Part shown: piece after piece, positions 42,959 to 53,099 of the stretch
How the letters are laid out: every line of letters begins with the position of its first letter
Position numbering within the stretch: position 1 is the stretch's first letter
Origin: Myxococcales bacterium
GTDB taxonomy: Bacteria; UBA10199; 2-02-FULL-44-16; JAAZCA01
Reading direction: 5' to 3'
Length of the DNA: 64,000 bases
Assembly: GCA_012513515.1 (NCBI GenBank)
Contig: JAAZCA010000005.1
Span: 29,792 to 93,791, forward strand
Translations under genes and position numbers: made by a program
Notes under the pieces: generated by a model
What the model was told of the DNA's origin: nothing
What the model saw: the letters and a program-made list of their open reading frames with translations, nothing else
The model's database searches: none

Positions 42959-44019
42959 CGATGACATTAACATTAAGAGACCTTCTTATCCACACCATAG
43001 AAAAAAAAGGCAGCGACCTCCACATAAACACCGGCCTCCCGCCTCAGGTGAGGATAGACGGAAAGCTGACACCGATCGGCGACTCTCCGCTATCTCCGGA
43101 ACAGGCGAAGGAGCTTTGTTATGAATGCCTGAACCAGGAACAGGTCATGCATTTCGAAACCGAGAGATCGATAGATCTATCGTTTCAAATAGAGGGGCAC
43201 TCCAGGTTCAGGGCGAACATATTCTGGGCGCTCGATACCGTCTGCGCAGCCTTCAGGCCGATACCGCTCCAAATTCCCACCCCAGATACCCTCGGCATTC
43301 CCGCCTCTGTGCTGAATCTGATAAACAAGCCGAGAGGGCTGGTGCTCGTAACCGGTCAGACTGGAAGCGGAAAATCCACGACACTGGCCTCTATGCTTGA
43401 ACAGATAAATCAAAACAGCCATGAACATATAATAACCATAGAGGATCCGATCGAATACCTATTCACGCAGAAAAAGTCCCTTATCAATCAGAGGGAAATA
43501 GGACGCGATGCCCACGGCTTCAGCCAAGCCTTGCGATACATACTGAGGCAGGACCCCGATGTAGTTTTGATCGGCGAGATGCGCGATTTGGAAACCATTC
43601 AGAGCGCCATAACGGTCGCTGAAACCGGCCACTTGGTCTTTGCGACGCTGCACACCAATTCCGCCGTTCAATCGGTGGACAGGATCATCGATGTTTTCCC
43701 GCCGCACCACCAGAACCAGGTAAGAACTCAGCTTTCATTCATGCTCGAAGGCGTCGTCTCACAGCAGCTTCTACCCAAAATCGGCGGGGGGAGAACCTTG
43801 GCCATGGAAATTCTGTTGCCGAACTCAGGAATAAGAAATCTCATCAGAGAAGGGAAAACCCACCAGATCGCAGCACAGATGCAGATGGGACAACAGCACA
43901 GTGACATGGTGATGATGGATCAATCGCTGGCCAAACTTGTAAAAGCCGGAATTGTGGATCACGATGAGGCGCGCCGAGCGGCTATAAACGTTGAGGACTT
44001 CAACAGTTATATGCTCTGA
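42955..44019 (+). CDS. pilT: Twitching motility ATPase PilT
   Basis: Retraction ATPase of the pilus, 354 residues. Walker A GQTGSGKSTTLASMLEQIN (near 131-149), Asp box EDPIEYLF, Walker B VVLIGEMRDLETIQSAITVAETGHLVFATLHTNSA (near 202-236) and the AIRNLIREGKTHQIAAQMQ motif (near 286-304) are characteristic of PilT. It follows the GT-C-like gene with ATGA overlap and is separated from pilB by that gene. Confidence 0.96.
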   Translation: MTMTLTLRDLLIHTIEKKGSDLHINTGLPPQVRIDGKLTPIGDSPLSPEQAKELCYECLNQEQVMHFETERSIDLSFQIEGHSRFRANIFWALDTVCAAFRPIPLQIPTPDTLGIPASVLNLINKPRGLVLVTGQTGSGKSTTLASMLEQINQNSHEHIITIEDPIEYLFTQKKSLINQREIGRDAHGFSQALRYILRQDPDVVLIGEMRDLETIQSAITVAETGHLVFATLHTNSAVQSVDRIIDVFPPHHQNQVRTQLSFMLEGVVSQQLLPKIGGGRTLAMEILLPNSGIRNLIREGKTHQIAAQMQMGQQHSDMVMMDQSLAKLVKAGIVDHDEARRAAINVEDFNSYML

Positions 44020-44050
44020 CCGGCTGCCCCCCTTGCAAAGCCTATTCTGC

Positions 44051-44080
44051 TTTACATTTAAGAGGGACTTTTGATATGTT
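44051..44080 (+). promoter_or_regulatory. Possible promoter of the yebC-ruv operon
   Basis: -35 TTTACA (44051-44056), spacer 18, -10 TATGTT (44075-44080). The leader of about 40 bases contains GGGGGAG before the ATG at 44128. Confidence 0.35.
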
Positions 44081-44127
44081 CGCGCGGACTCAAGGACATA
44101 GTTTCTGCTATCCACAGGGGGAGTTGT

Positions 44128-44871
44128 ATGTCAGGTCACAATAAATGGTCTACAATCAAACATAAAAAAGGGGCTGCCGATGCGAAAAGAGGCAAAATCT
44201 TCTCAAAGCTCATTAAAGAAATCTCTGTCGCCGCACGGGTCGGGGGCGGTGATCCAAATAGCAACCCAAGGCTTCGCACGGTACTCGACAAGGCGCGTAC
44301 TGCCAATATGCCCAACGATAACATTACAAGGGCAATCAAACGAGGTACTGGTGAACTCGAAGGCGTCAGCTATGAGGAAGTCACCTTTGAAGGTTATGGC
44401 CCAGGCGGAGTCGCCGTACTTGTTGAAACGATGACCGACAACAGAAACAGGACGGTCGCGGAGCTCAGGCACATATTTTCGAAGCGGGGTGGAAATCTCG
44501 GCGAGGCTGGATGCGTGGGTTGGATGTTCAACAAACAGGGAGTGCTCACCTTTGATATGTCGGTAGGCGAGGAAGCTCTGATGGAGACTGCCCTTGAAGC
44601 CGGCGCCGAGGACATAAAAGATGATGAAAACACGCTTACCGTGATCACCTCCCCTTCAGTCTTCGACAAAGTCAAAGCGGCCTGCACCTCCAAAAACCTC
44701 GCATTTATAGAAGCGGAAATCAGCATGATTCCGCAGAACACTGTCAAACTGGAAGGCGGCGATGCGGAAAAGATGCTGAAGCTCATGGATGATCTCGAAG
44801 ACCATGATGATGTCCAAAACGTGTACGCCAATTTCGATATAGATGCGGAGACGATGGAACAATTCGCATAA
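44128..44871 (+). CDS. yebC: YebC/PmpR family regulator
   Basis: A 247-residue protein of the YebC/TACO1 family, linked to translation at polyproline-type or difficult sites and, in some species, transcription. Motifs: [25 protein letters not shown] at the start, [21 protein letters not shown] near 46-66, [20 protein letters not shown] near 85-104, and [20 protein letters not shown] at the end. ATG at 44128 is chosen over an upstream in-frame start since the family always starts MSGHNKW and GGGGGAG precedes it. It is the first gene of the yebC-ruvCAB group. Confidence 0.96.
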   Translation: MSGHNKWSTIKHKKGAADAKRGKIFSKLIKEISVAARVGGGDPNSNPRLRTVLDKARTANMPNDNITRAIKRGTGELEGVSYEEVTFEGYGPGGVAVLVETMTDNRNRTVAELRHIFSKRGGNLGEAGCVGWMFNKQGVLTFDMSVGEEALMETALEAGAEDIKDDENTLTVITSPSVFDKVKAACTSKNLAFIEAEISMIPQNTVKLEGGDAEKMLKLMDDLEDHDDVQNVYANFDIDAETMEQFA

Positions 44872-44880
44872 CCAGAGAGA

Positions 44881-45402
44881 ATGCCGATGCGCGTCCTAGG
44901 GATAGATCCGGGAAGCAGGACAACTGGATATGGCATAGTGGAAATATCTCAAGGCAAAGTTCATCATGTAGACAACGGCGGGATTTCGCCATCCCCCTCA
45001 CTCCCCTTTGCAGAGAGGCTTAAGCAAATTTATCGGGGTCTGCAAAAACTGATAGAGGATCATAGACCCGATGCCGTCGCGATAGAAAACATCTTCGTCG
45101 CGAAAAATGTTAAAAGCTCGCTGATTCTGGGGCACGCCAGAGGGACAGCGATGCTGGCGGCTTCGATAGCCGGAGTCGAAGTCACAGAATATTCGCCCCG
45201 AGAGGTTAAACAGGCGGTCGTTGGAACCGGCAATGCAACCAAGGATCAAATTCAGCGGATGGTGAAAGTAATGTTATCACTCCCAGAAGTGGCATTCGAA
45301 GATGCCTCCGACGCCCTCGCTGTAGCCATATGCCACTGTAATGCGGAGAGCTATAACAGTAAACTCAAAAGCGCCCTAAAAAAGGGGACCGTTAAAAGAT
45401 GA
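44881..45402 (+). CDS. ruvC: Holliday junction resolvase RuvC
   Basis: Endonuclease that resolves Holliday junctions. 173 residues, with LGIDPGSRTTGYGIV (Asp near 8), AIENIFVAKNVKSSLILGHARG (Glu near 66) and DASDALAVAICH (two acidic residues near 140), which make up the catalytic site. The stop overlaps ruvA by 4 bases. The yebC-ruvC-ruvA-ruvB order is standard. Confidence 0.96.
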   Translation: MPMRVLGIDPGSRTTGYGIVEISQGKVHHVDNGGISPSPSLPFAERLKQIYRGLQKLIEDHRPDAVAIENIFVAKNVKSSLILGHARGTAMLAASIAGVEVTEYSPREVKQAVVGTGNATKDQIQRMVKVMLSLPEVAFEDASDALAVAICHCNAESYNSKLKSALKKGTVKR

Positions 45403-45992
45403 TATCCATGCTAACAGGAATTCTCGTCCAAAAGAGTCCGAACCACTGCACGGTGGATGTCGGAGGGGTCGGCTACAATGTTCACACATCGCTTTCGACC
45501 TACAGCACCCTTCCCGAGATAAATGAAAAAGTATCGCTCGCAATACATACATATGTGAGAGAGGACCAGCTCCAGCTCTTTGGATTTTTTACCAGCGATG
45601 AAAAACTTATTTTCCAGAGGTTGATTTCAATATCGGGAATAGGCCCCAAGCTTGCTATGTCCATACTTTCCGGCCTTCCCCCTCACGCCCTTACCAGAGC
45701 TATAGAATCAGGCGACAGCGCCAGGCTATCATCCATACCCGGCATAGGTAAAAAAACTGCCGCGCGGATAGTTATCGAACTTAGAGATCGCATCGGCAAA
45801 GATCTGGCCAGCGTATCAAGCGCTGCCGGTGAACATCCCTCAAGCATAAAGGAGGATGCCATATCGGCATTGGTGAATCTCGGCTACAGGAGGCCTGAAG
45901 CGGAGCGCGTAATTTTCGCCATCGCCGACATCGACAAGATGCGCATCGAAGATGCCATAAGAAAGGCGCTCCAGGAGTTAAACCGCGTATGA
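45399..45992 (+). CDS. ruvA: Holliday junction branch-migration protein RuvA
   Basis: Binds four-way junctions and loads RuvB. 197 residues: domain I with [20 protein letters not shown] (near 7-26) and [12 protein letters not shown] (near 48-59), two helix-hairpin-helix motifs [16 protein letters not shown] (near 76) and [17 protein letters not shown] (near 110), and domain III at the end. Overlaps ruvB start by 4 bases. Confidence 0.96.
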   Translation: MISMLTGILVQKSPNHCTVDVGGVGYNVHTSLSTYSTLPEINEKVSLAIHTYVREDQLQLFGFFTSDEKLIFQRLISISGIGPKLAMSILSGLPPHALTRAIESGDSARLSSIPGIGKKTAARIVIELRDRIGKDLASVSSAAGEHPSSIKEDAISALVNLGYRRPEAERVIFAIADIDKMRIEDAIRKALQELNRV

Positions 45993-47020
45993 AGGAAAGA
46001 GGAGAAAATATTTTAAGCGCGATCGATATCTTCGAAGAAGATAAAAAAACAGATCTCAGCCTTCGGCCGCATAATCTCACAGAATACATTGGACAGCAAA
46101 AACTCAAGGACCGCCTTTCGCTTTTCATAGAGGCCGCCAAGAAACGAGGAGAACATCTCGACCATGTCCTTTTCTCAGGCCCTCCCGGGCTTGGAAAGAC
46201 GACGATGGCAAATATCATCGCAAATGAGCTCGGAGTCGATATCACCACGACTTCCGGACCCGTGATAGAGAGAACGGGAGATCTCGCCGCCATACTGACA
46301 AACCTGAAAGATCACGATGTTTTGTTCATTGATGAAATTCACCGCCTCAACAATGTCGTCGAAGAGGTGCTATACCCGGCTATGGAGGATTTCAAGTTGG
46401 ACATCCTGGTCGGACAGGGTCCATCAGCAAAGACCATCAAGTTGGACTTGCCGAGATTCACACTCGTTGGGGCAACCACTCGCTCCGGGCTTCTAACCTC
46501 CCCGCTTCGGGATCGTTTTGGCGTAAGCGCCCACCTGGATTTCTATCCCCCGCAGGACCTACAGTACATAGTGGTACGATCGGCGAAGATACTGGGAGTC
46601 GAGATAGATCCCTACGGCGCTTTCGAAATAGCCAAGAGGTCCCGCGGCACACCCAGAATCGCAAACAGACTCCTGCGAAGAGTCCGCGACTTTGCCCAGA
46701 TAAAAGCTCACGGCTACATCGATCTCTCCGTGGCATCGGACGCACTCCAGATGTTGGATGTCGACGAAAAGGGATTCGACGATATGGACAGAAGAATCCT
46801 GAAGACTATCATCGAAAAATTTTCAGGCGGACCGGTTGGGATAGACACAATATCTTCTGCGATCAACGAGGAGAAGGATACCATCGAGGATGTCTACGAG
46901 CCATATCTGATACAGTGTGGCTACCTCAACAGAACTCCGCGGGGGAGAACGGCGACTAAGCTTGCTTACGACCACTTAGGGCTGCCATTTGGAGACTCCA
47001 AACAAAAGCCTCTCTTCTAG
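45989..47020 (+). CDS. ruvB: Holliday junction ATPase RuvB
   Basis: Hexameric motor of branch migration. 343 residues: [20 protein letters not shown] (near 20-39), Walker [17 protein letters not shown] (near 56-71), Walker [12 protein letters not shown] (near 104-114), sensor [11 protein letters not shown] (near 149-159) and C-terminal [27 protein letters not shown] (near 275-302). Full family length. Confidence 0.97.
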   Translation: MKERGENILSAIDIFEEDKKTDLSLRPHNLTEYIGQQKLKDRLSLFIEAAKKRGEHLDHVLFSGPPGLGKTTMANIIANELGVDITTTSGPVIERTGDLAAILTNLKDHDVLFIDEIHRLNNVVEEVLYPAMEDFKLDILVGQGPSAKTIKLDLPRFTLVGATTRSGLLTSPLRDRFGVSAHLDFYPPQDLQYIVVRSAKILGVEIDPYGAFEIAKRSRGTPRIANRLLRRVRDFAQIKAHGYIDLSVASDALQMLDVDEKGFDDMDRRILKTIIEKFSGGPVGIDTISSAINEEKDTIEDVYEPYLIQCGYLNRTPRGRTATKLAYDHLGLPFGDSKQKPLF

Positions 47021-47024
47021 CACC

Positions 47025-47396
47025 ATGAAAGCGTTCCTCAGAAAAACAGCCGAAGGGTTTCTCTCGCTGGTAACTCCGACCAGGCTCGCCGTAATACTTA
47101 TATCATCCTTTTTCTTCTGGTTTCTGGCATTTGGAGACCAGGGGCTCTATCAGCTGAAAGAGCTCATGGAAATGAAATCGAAGCTTTCGCTCGAGCAGAA
47201 GAAGATAAACGAAGAGATAGATCACATCGCCAAACAGAAAGAAATTCTCTCCGATCCAAAAAAACTCGAAATGGTGATAAGAAACGAGCTCGGATATATC
47301 AAACCGGGAGAAGTCGTATTCGAAGAAAAACCTGCTGAATCAAAAAAACAAACTGCCGAAGCGGAAAATGATGAGGTTATTAAATCGGCAGAGTGA
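47025..47396 (+). CDS. ftsB: FtsB/DivIC-type cell division protein
   Basis: A 123-residue bitopic protein: transmembrane segment near 23-40 (LAVILISSFFFWFLAF), a coiled coil near 46-80 and a conserved GYIKPGEVVF near 91-100, as in FtsB-type septum proteins. The C-terminus is rich in Lys and Glu. ATG at 47025 is chosen since it directly follows ruvB and puts the transmembrane part in place. Its end overlaps the convergent gspN by 17 bases. Confidence 0.85.
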   Translation: MKAFLRKTAEGFLSLVTPTRLAVILISSFFFWFLAFGDQGLYQLKELMEMKSKLSLEQKKINEEIDHIAKQKEILSDPKKLEMVIRNELGYIKPGEVVFEEKPAESKKQTAEAENDEVIKSAE

Positions 47397-48288
47397 ACGT
47401 CCCTATCTTTATAAGAGGACGCGCAAGTCTTCCAGTTATCGAAAGAGGATATCTTCCATCTTCACCCTTCTGTTTTTCGACTATGAAGAGGAATGGGAGC
47501 GCCTTTTCCAGGGTCTCAGAAGCCTTAAAGGTTCCATTGAGATTAAAACGGTAATTTGCAATATCATTGGAAAGAAATATTTTCCCTGTGATGTCGAGCT
47601 CCAGATCCCCTCCGGACAGTTTAAAAGATAAAACGGTTACAGTTCCTTTGCCTATTTCGAGCTTTAACAGGGAGCCTCTGCCTTTTGAAATAACCAGGTC
47701 GGGAAGCGGCATCTCAAGTTCCCCGAGCTTCGCATTGGTGGCTGCAATTTTTATGTCATCCAAATGGAGTTCCAGCTTCCCCTCCGAACGGATTGGCCTC
47801 TGCCTGTCTATTTTCAAATCGACCCTGCCGTCTATCTGGCTGGATATGGGCATCTTCGTAGAAGCGCCGACAACATCGAAATTTTTAAGATCGACATCAT
47901 CGAGCGACATGTTGAGCAAAATCTCGTCGGCGCTCTGTACTGCGCTTCCCGAAATCTCCCCGCGACCTATGTCGAGGTCAAAGGATATTTTGGGGCTTCC
48001 AAAAATCAGCGAGGTAAGAGAGGCCCGCCCCTTCGCCCTATTCACCTTTAAGAGCTCGGCGCCACCTTCGTCAAGAGACTTTACCTTCAAACCCCTCACA
48101 TCTATTCCGGTAAACCAGTAGGGCGAAAAATCTTCTACGACTATTTCATATTTATTTGAAAGCTGCTGCTCTATCGCAGCGACTATCCTGTCCTTGAGTA
48201 TCGAATAAGGCAGGCTCCAATACAAAAAAATCACAAAGCTCACAAAAAACAGCGAAATGTAAAGAGCATATTTAAACATTTTGTTCAT
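47380..48288 (-). CDS. gspN: Type II secretion protein GspN
   Basis: A 302-residue GspN-type protein: short cytoplasmic start, one transmembrane segment near 6-26 (YALYISLFFVSFVIFLYWSL), and a long beta-rich periplasmic part with SPYWFTGIDVRGLKVKSL (near 53-70). It is last in the gsp cluster, the usual place in Deltaproteobacteria. The exact role is less known than that of other Gsp proteins. Confidence 0.82.
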   Translation of the reverse strand: MNKMFKYALYISLFFVSFVIFLYWSLPYSILKDRIVAAIEQQLSNKYEIVVEDFSPYWFTGIDVRGLKVKSLDEGGAELLKVNRAKGRASLTSLIFGSPKISFDLDIGRGEISGSAVQSADEILLNMSLDDVDLKNFDVVGASTKMPISSQIDGRVDLKIDRQRPIRSEGKLELHLDDIKIAATNAKLGELEMPLPDLVISKGRGSLLKLEIGKGTVTVLSFKLSGGDLELDITGKIFLSNDIANYRFNLNGTFKASETLEKALPFLFIVEKQKGEDGRYPLSITGRLARPLIKIGTFTLPI

Positions 48289-48893
48289 CAGAGGTTCTCC
48301 GCAGCCCCCTCGAGCAGTCTGTATGTTGACACGGTGAAAGAGACATCGAGTTCCTGCTTGTTATCAAACCTGGTCTTAACTGAAAGCGATTTGAGATTCA
48401 GCGTAGTACTGGGATTGTTCTCTATGGCGTGCAAGTAATTGATAAGCTCATTGAGGGTGACCTTGCGTAGCCTCACGTCAACTGAGGCTTCATCAAAAAC
48501 TTCGGAGGGCGCAGCAGCCCTCTCCTTCAAAGAATCTATGCGGTCTTTCAGGCCGTTTTGCTCGGCAAGAGTTTCCAAGGTCGTTGAAATCGAAGAATCG
48601 AATCCTCCGCCGATTGAGACCCTCATCTGCTTGAGCTTGGCGGCATTTTGATCGTAATTCTCAAGCGCGCGCATGACTTCACGCAGCTGAGTTCTGCCCT
48701 TGTCGGCCTCCCGCTCCAGGCTCGCTATCCTGCTGGAAGCGACTGTAACAGGAAGGACCAAGACGAGAATGACCACAACCGCGGCAGCGGCCATAGCGAA
48801 GGTCTGCTCGCGCGGATTCATCCCCAGATAGACGCTGTAGAGGCTGTCCAACCTAAATTTCTCTATGGTGAATCTCCCGAGTCGTAGCGCCAC
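48288..48893 (-). CDS. gspM: Type II secretion protein GspM
   Basis: A 201-residue inner-membrane protein: helix near 29-53 (TFAMAAAAVVVILVLVLPVTVA), a coiled coil (SLEREADKGRTQLREVMRALEN), and a ferredoxin-like end with VTLNELINYLHAIENNPSTTLNLKSLSVKTR (near 147-177). It partners GspL in the platform. Spacing to gspN is one shared base. Confidence 0.88.
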   Translation of the reverse strand: MALRLGRFTIEKFRLDSLYSVYLGMNPREQTFAMAAAAVVVILVLVLPVTVASSRIASLEREADKGRTQLREVMRALENYDQNAAKLKQMRVSIGGGFDSSISTTLETLAEQNGLKDRIDSLKERAAAPSEVFDEASVDVRLRKVTLNELINYLHAIENNPSTTLNLKSLSVKTRFDNKQELDVSFTVSTYRLLEGAAENL

Positions 48894-48896
48894 GGA

Positions 48897-50513
48897 TCAA
48901 CTCCCCTGTTTTACGGAAGCGGCAAGGTCCATCGAAAGTTTGAATTTAACCTCTCCCTTTACTCCCTTGCTGACATTTCCCGTGCTGACATTTGCAAATT
49001 TGCTGGACTTGTCGAATGTCTGTTTCACTACATCGACAGTCTTGAAATCATCGACTACGCCAGAGAGCGTAACTCTTCCCTCGCCTATGCTGAGATCCAC
49101 CACCTCTATCTTCAGCTGATCCCTCGGAGGAAGAGCCTCAGAGATATCCTTCATGATATTGAGCGGTGAAGCGCCAACCATCGAATTGAGCTGGGCGATT
49201 CTCTCATCGACCTCCGCTTGTTTTGACTTTATGAGGGAAAGCGCCGCTTTCGGAGTTCCCAAGGCCCGAACCGGCGTGTCCGGCATCGCCTGTTTGACTA
49301 TCGTAGTAACATCATCGCGAAGTTTGTCGACTTGTCTTTTCACCGAATAATATTTTGCGCTGAAATTTACAAGAGCGAGAAAAATAATTGCACCGGCCAC
49401 GATCGCAACTTTGCGAACGCTCCCGCCCAACTTTTCAACATCCCCCTTGAAAGCAAACTCCCCCTTGCGAAGGTTCACATCAGGGCCGCTCCCGGCAACC
49501 CCCTTAAGGGCGAGGGCCAGTGCCTGTGATATGACATGGCGGTGAGCCTCTCCTCTATCTATTTTGGAGAAGTGAAAATCGAGGCAGTTGAGATAAGTGA
49601 CGTTCATCTTCATGACATCGGATAGATATCTGTCAAGCCCCGGCAATCTTGAAGACCCTCCTGAAAGATAGATGCCTTCTACAGGAACATCCTCCATCTC
49701 CCTGAATGTAAAAAGAGTCTGCCTTAGATGCAGCAGGAATTCATCTAGAACTCCACGGATGGCTGTGACAACACCCTTTGAAATGTCATCCATGACCTCA
49801 TCGTCAACTAGGGGGATCTGCCCCATCTCTATTTTCAGACGCTCGGCCTCGTCGTAGGGTACGTTGAGCTGCTTAGCTATCGCCTGCGTTATCGTTTTTC
49901 CTGCAATGGATATGGCCCTGATGTAACCGAGATTTCTCCCGTGGCAGATGGTAACGGTACTCTTCTCGTGGCCGATATCCAGTATGGCATAGGCCCCCTC
50001 AGGTGGAACCATCCCCAAGTTGACCAGATTGACAAAATCTATCCCTTCCACGCAGACGTATCTCGGGTCTATGCTGACAGATTCCAGGGTCGAAAGTTCT
50101 TTGGCGAGGTCGAGCTTTTGAACATAAACCGCCATGATCCTGGATGTATTTTTCTCCTGCCACAGAACCGCATAGTCCAGAGTCACCTTCTCAATATCGA
50201 ATGGGATAAAGCTCTCTACCTCAAAAGAGATCGCCTCATCTATTTTTTTCGAACTGCTAAATGGAAAGGTAAGAAGCCTTGAGGTCACCTTCTGGGCTGG
50301 GAAACCAACGGCCGCCACCTCCCAAGCGATGTTAAAATCATCTATCAATCCCTGCAGAGCGATGGCCCTCGATTCGTCAGGGGTCAGGAGTTCATTGTAT
50401 TGAACGGGGCGTTCATAAAATTCCACAAATGAAAAACTCTTAAAGCCCCGCTCTATGACGGCCACTTTTACGGAATAACTCCCGATATCGATTCCTATAA
50501 CCCTCTGTGGCAT
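48897..50513 (-). CDS. gspL: Type II secretion protein GspL (PilM-PilN fusion type)
   Basis: A 538-residue platform protein. The first 330 or so residues are a PilM-like actin fold (VIGIDIGSYSVKVAVIERGF at 4-23; LDIGHEKSTVTICHGRNLGYIRAISIAGKTI; LSGGSSRLPGLDRYL near 300). A transmembrane segment near 380-400 (IVAGAIIFLALVNFSAKYYS) leads to a PilN-like periplasmic end. This fusion layout is found for GspL in many Deltaproteobacteria. It follows gspK by 71 bases. Confidence 0.9.
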   Translation of the reverse strand: MPQRVIGIDIGSYSVKVAVIERGFKSFSFVEFYERPVQYNELLTPDESRAIALQGLIDDFNIAWEVAAVGFPAQKVTSRLLTFPFSSSKKIDEAISFEVESFIPFDIEKVTLDYAVLWQEKNTSRIMAVYVQKLDLAKELSTLESVSIDPRYVCVEGIDFVNLVNLGMVPPEGAYAILDIGHEKSTVTICHGRNLGYIRAISIAGKTITQAIAKQLNVPYDEAERLKIEMGQIPLVDDEVMDDISKGVVTAIRGVLDEFLLHLRQTLFTFREMEDVPVEGIYLSGGSSRLPGLDRYLSDVMKMNVTYLNCLDFHFSKIDRGEAHRHVISQALALALKGVAGSGPDVNLRKGEFAFKGDVEKLGGSVRKVAIVAGAIIFLALVNFSAKYYSVKRQVDKLRDDVTTIVKQAMPDTPVRALGTPKAALSLIKSKQAEVDERIAQLNSMVGASPLNIMKDISEALPPRDQLKIEVVDLSIGEGRVTLSGVVDDFKTVDVVKQTFDKSSKFANVSTGNVSKGVKGEVKFKLSMDLAASVKQGS

Positions 50514-50584
50514 AGCATTATCCGCCTTTAATTTCCCTGCGAGAATAGCACAGCCGAACTGTCATATCAAACTGGTTAATATCG

Positions 50585-51892
50585 CTAATAGATCCTCCAG
50601 TACAGGATCTTCCATTTTTTGGGGTCCTGATTCTCAACATCAAGAACGGCCTTTATTCTAACCGTGGTATCTCCAGCCTGCCCAGCCAGTTTTAACGTGA
50701 AGAACCTGCTGCTTGAAGTGAGGTAGCTGGCGAAGGTGGAACCTCCCCGCATTCCGGTCTGCCCGGTCCCCTGATCTTCATCGGTCGTACCGCGAATAGC
50801 CTTGTCCAAGGCATCGGCTATTTTCGATACGGCCTGATCACCTATCCCGCTATCCGCGCAGGCGGTGTTGATGGAATCGTAGAGACGATTCATCTCATCA
50901 ACGTCGCCTGTTCTCACGGGGGGAAGATCCGGCGTAGAGGATATGTATCTCACGATCAGACTTTCAACGATTTCCCTGGGCGCGGTGCATGGATTTATCT
51001 TACCATCGCCATAGATGGTAAAATTTTCCTGCAGCTCCGGAAACCATAGATCCGTAACGCCGTCGATCAGATAAGCCTCCAGTAGCGTTATCAATTTTGA
51101 GTTTCTGGGTTGATATGGAACTCCGAGTCTGTCGTAAATCGATCGTTCCGCTCCGCCGATGCGACCGCTTATCTCATTTATCTCACCATCCGTATCAATC
51201 CAGTCACCTATGTTGTCCACTATCTGCGAAATCTGCACCCCAGAGTCCTCAAAGAGGGCTTCATATTTTTTATCTGAAAGAAATTTATAGAGATACTGTT
51301 TGTATTCGTCGAATGGACTGGGTTTGCCATCCCCTGCAGATGTCTTGCTCAGCCCCACAAATCCATTCAAATTGATTTTTGTCCCCTCGTCGATGCATTC
51401 GCCGTCGAAGTCACCCTCGAATTCGAGAAATTCAGAGGCCATTTTTTCTGCGGATACCGAGGCGCTGCGCTGAAGGCGCTCTATCTTATCCTCGATCTGA
51501 GATTCCTCTCCGCCTTCCCCTTCATCCTCTTCACCACCCGCCCCGCCCATGAGCCCCTCCAAACCGCCACCTGTGAAGACGGCTCGTATCAATCCCGTCG
51601 AAAGAGGAAACTGCTGACAGAGCGGCATATTAGCGGCTCCCCCAAGATATTGAGAGAGGTTCTGACTCTGCACGATCTGGCGAAACATCCTGTCGAACTT
51701 TAGTTCCAGCAGCATGAAGCTGTATGCGGACTTGGCGAGGTAATACGATTGAAGCCTGTCTCTCTCGTTCATAGCAAGGTTGTAGTTAACATTCGTGTTG
51801 TACGCGAATTCAACCAGAACGGTGGAAAGAACCACGATGGCCGATAAAACCAGCATGAGAGCTACACCTTTTTTGTTAAACACTCTTTTCAT
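50585..51892 (-). CDS. gspK: Type II secretion minor pseudopilin GspK
   Basis: A 435-residue large pseudopilin, probably the tip of the pseudopilus. Leader MKRVFNKKG, then VALMLVLSAIVVLSTVLVEFA, and the alpha-helical insert with metal-type acidic residues: an acidic stretch (GGEEDEGEGGEESQIEDK) near 120, and WIDTDGEINEISGRIGGAE near 223. The GspK helical domain with NPCTAPREIV near 305 is typical. ATG at 51892 is the second of two nearby starts. Confidence 0.9.
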   Translation of the reverse strand: MKRVFNKKGVALMLVLSAIVVLSTVLVEFAYNTNVNYNLAMNERDRLQSYYLAKSAYSFMLLELKFDRMFRQIVQSQNLSQYLGGAANMPLCQQFPLSTGLIRAVFTGGGLEGLMGGAGGEEDEGEGGEESQIEDKIERLQRSASVSAEKMASEFLEFEGDFDGECIDEGTKINLNGFVGLSKTSAGDGKPSPFDEYKQYLYKFLSDKKYEALFEDSGVQISQIVDNIGDWIDTDGEINEISGRIGGAERSIYDRLGVPYQPRNSKLITLLEAYLIDGVTDLWFPELQENFTIYGDGKINPCTAPREIVESLIVRYISSTPDLPPVRTGDVDEMNRLYDSINTACADSGIGDQAVSKIADALDKAIRGTTDEDQGTGQTGMRGGSTFASYLTSSSRFFTLKLAGQAGDTTVRIKAVLDVENQDPKKWKILYWRIY

Positions 51893-51909
51893 CAGCATGG
51901 TCCTGACAT

Positions 51910-52608
51910 TCAAAGCCCTATCGGGTTCTCCCACAAAGCCAGCATGACAGCGGTTGAAAGTGTAATTTCTGCCCCATCATCGTCCGGATCCGGAAACGCA
52001 ATCCCGATCCTCACAGCCATGGGCAACTTCATACTCCAATCCACCATCTCGCTGTTCCATGTCTTCATCCACTCGCGTTTGGCAGGATGGTAGTACTCGA
52101 GGTTGAATTCCCTTATTCCCTCGACAAGAACGAGTGGCTTCCCCTTTACATCGGTGGTGTTATCCAGCCACGGATCGGCACGCCGGATGAGATTGTAGAC
52201 CCCGGGTTCATCGGATGGAACCACCTCGTAAGAAATTTTGACCTGATCGCATTCCTTGGCCTGTTTGTATAGCCGCATGTGCGAAAGGGATGTAAACTTA
52301 AGTAAATCCTGAGCACCCTGGTCATCCCCTATGAAAAAAGTTTTGGCGCCGGAGGTGAACGCCGCCTGTTCTGACCCTGCCCCCTCACCTGCAACTTTCT
52401 TGCTGAGAAAGGCCACTGCGAGGTCGTCGGATATCTTGCGCAGCACTACCCGGCCATTTTGAAAGACCGAGTCCCTAAGCTCGGTGCGCTCTTTAGCCCT
52501 GAAACTTTGGGAGGAAGACGACCATATCAGGGTCATGATGACCCCCAGTATCGCCACGGCGATGAGGACTTCCAACAACGTGAATCCTTTTTGCAAAATA
52601 TTTTTCAT
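51910..52608 (-). CDS. gspJ: Type II secretion minor pseudopilin GspJ
   Basis: A 232-residue minor pseudopilin. Leader MKNILQKG, then FTLLEVLIAVAILGVIMTLIW, followed by RAKERTELRDSVFQNGRVVLRKISDDL, LVEGIREFNLEYYHPAKREWMKTW and PMAVRIGIAFPDPD (GspJ features). ATG at 52608 is used; an earlier TTG would overlap the gspI stop. It is last in the H-I-J-K row of pseudopilins. Confidence 0.9.
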   Translation of the reverse strand: MKNILQKGFTLLEVLIAVAILGVIMTLIWSSSSQSFRAKERTELRDSVFQNGRVVLRKISDDLAVAFLSKKVAGEGAGSEQAAFTSGAKTFFIGDDQGAQDLLKFTSLSHMRLYKQAKECDQVKISYEVVPSDEPGVYNLIRRADPWLDNTTDVKGKPLVLVEGIREFNLEYYHPAKREWMKTWNSEMVDWSMKLPMAVRIGIAFPDPDDDGAEITLSTAVMLALWENPIGL

Positions 52609-52622
52609 TGTTCCGACAAACC

Positions 52623-53099
52623 TCAAAGTTTGACTATATGGGTAACCACATCTACTGATTGTTCTTCACCAAGCTCCAACCACTTGATCTTCAGTTTCAA
52701 CTCCCTCACGGTTTTGGATATTTCTTTCGTCAATTGCTGGCCGATCATCTGCTGAAAACCGCCCTCTTCGCCGGTCATGGGAGCTGGCAGCTCAACTTTT
52801 TTGACTTCCATCTCCCAAGAATAGTCTTCATAGGGCTCGTCGAATTTTCCCTCTTCACTTTTCTCATCGGGAAACTCATTCATCTGTATACCCTTGTGGA
52901 GTTCAACTTCGATCTCAACCATCTTCTGCCTTGCCAGCATGGTGGCAACCGTCATCCTCTCGGCGCGACCACTCGTTATCAGCGTATTCCCGGAAAAATC
53001 CATCAATGCCAAAAGGGATACCGCCAGTATCGCCATGGCGACCATCACCTCGAGCAGAGTAAAACCGTGGGATTTTTTTGAGGGACCGTCGAGCATCAT
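52623..53099 (-). CDS. gspI: Type II secretion minor pseudopilin GspI
   Basis: A 158-residue pseudopilin. Leader MMLDGPSKKSHG, then FTLLEVMVAMAILAVSLLALMDF, and TVATMLARQKMVEIEVEL, all typical. The 5' end overlaps the gspH stop by four bases. It is followed by gspJ. Confidence 0.92.
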   Translation of the reverse strand: MMLDGPSKKSHGFTLLEVMVAMAILAVSLLALMDFSGNTLITSGRAERMTVATMLARQKMVEIEVELHKGIQMNEFPDEKSEEGKFDEPYEDYSWEMEVKKVELPAPMTGEEGGFQQMIGQQLTKEISKTVRELKLKIKWLELGEEQSVDVVTHIVKL

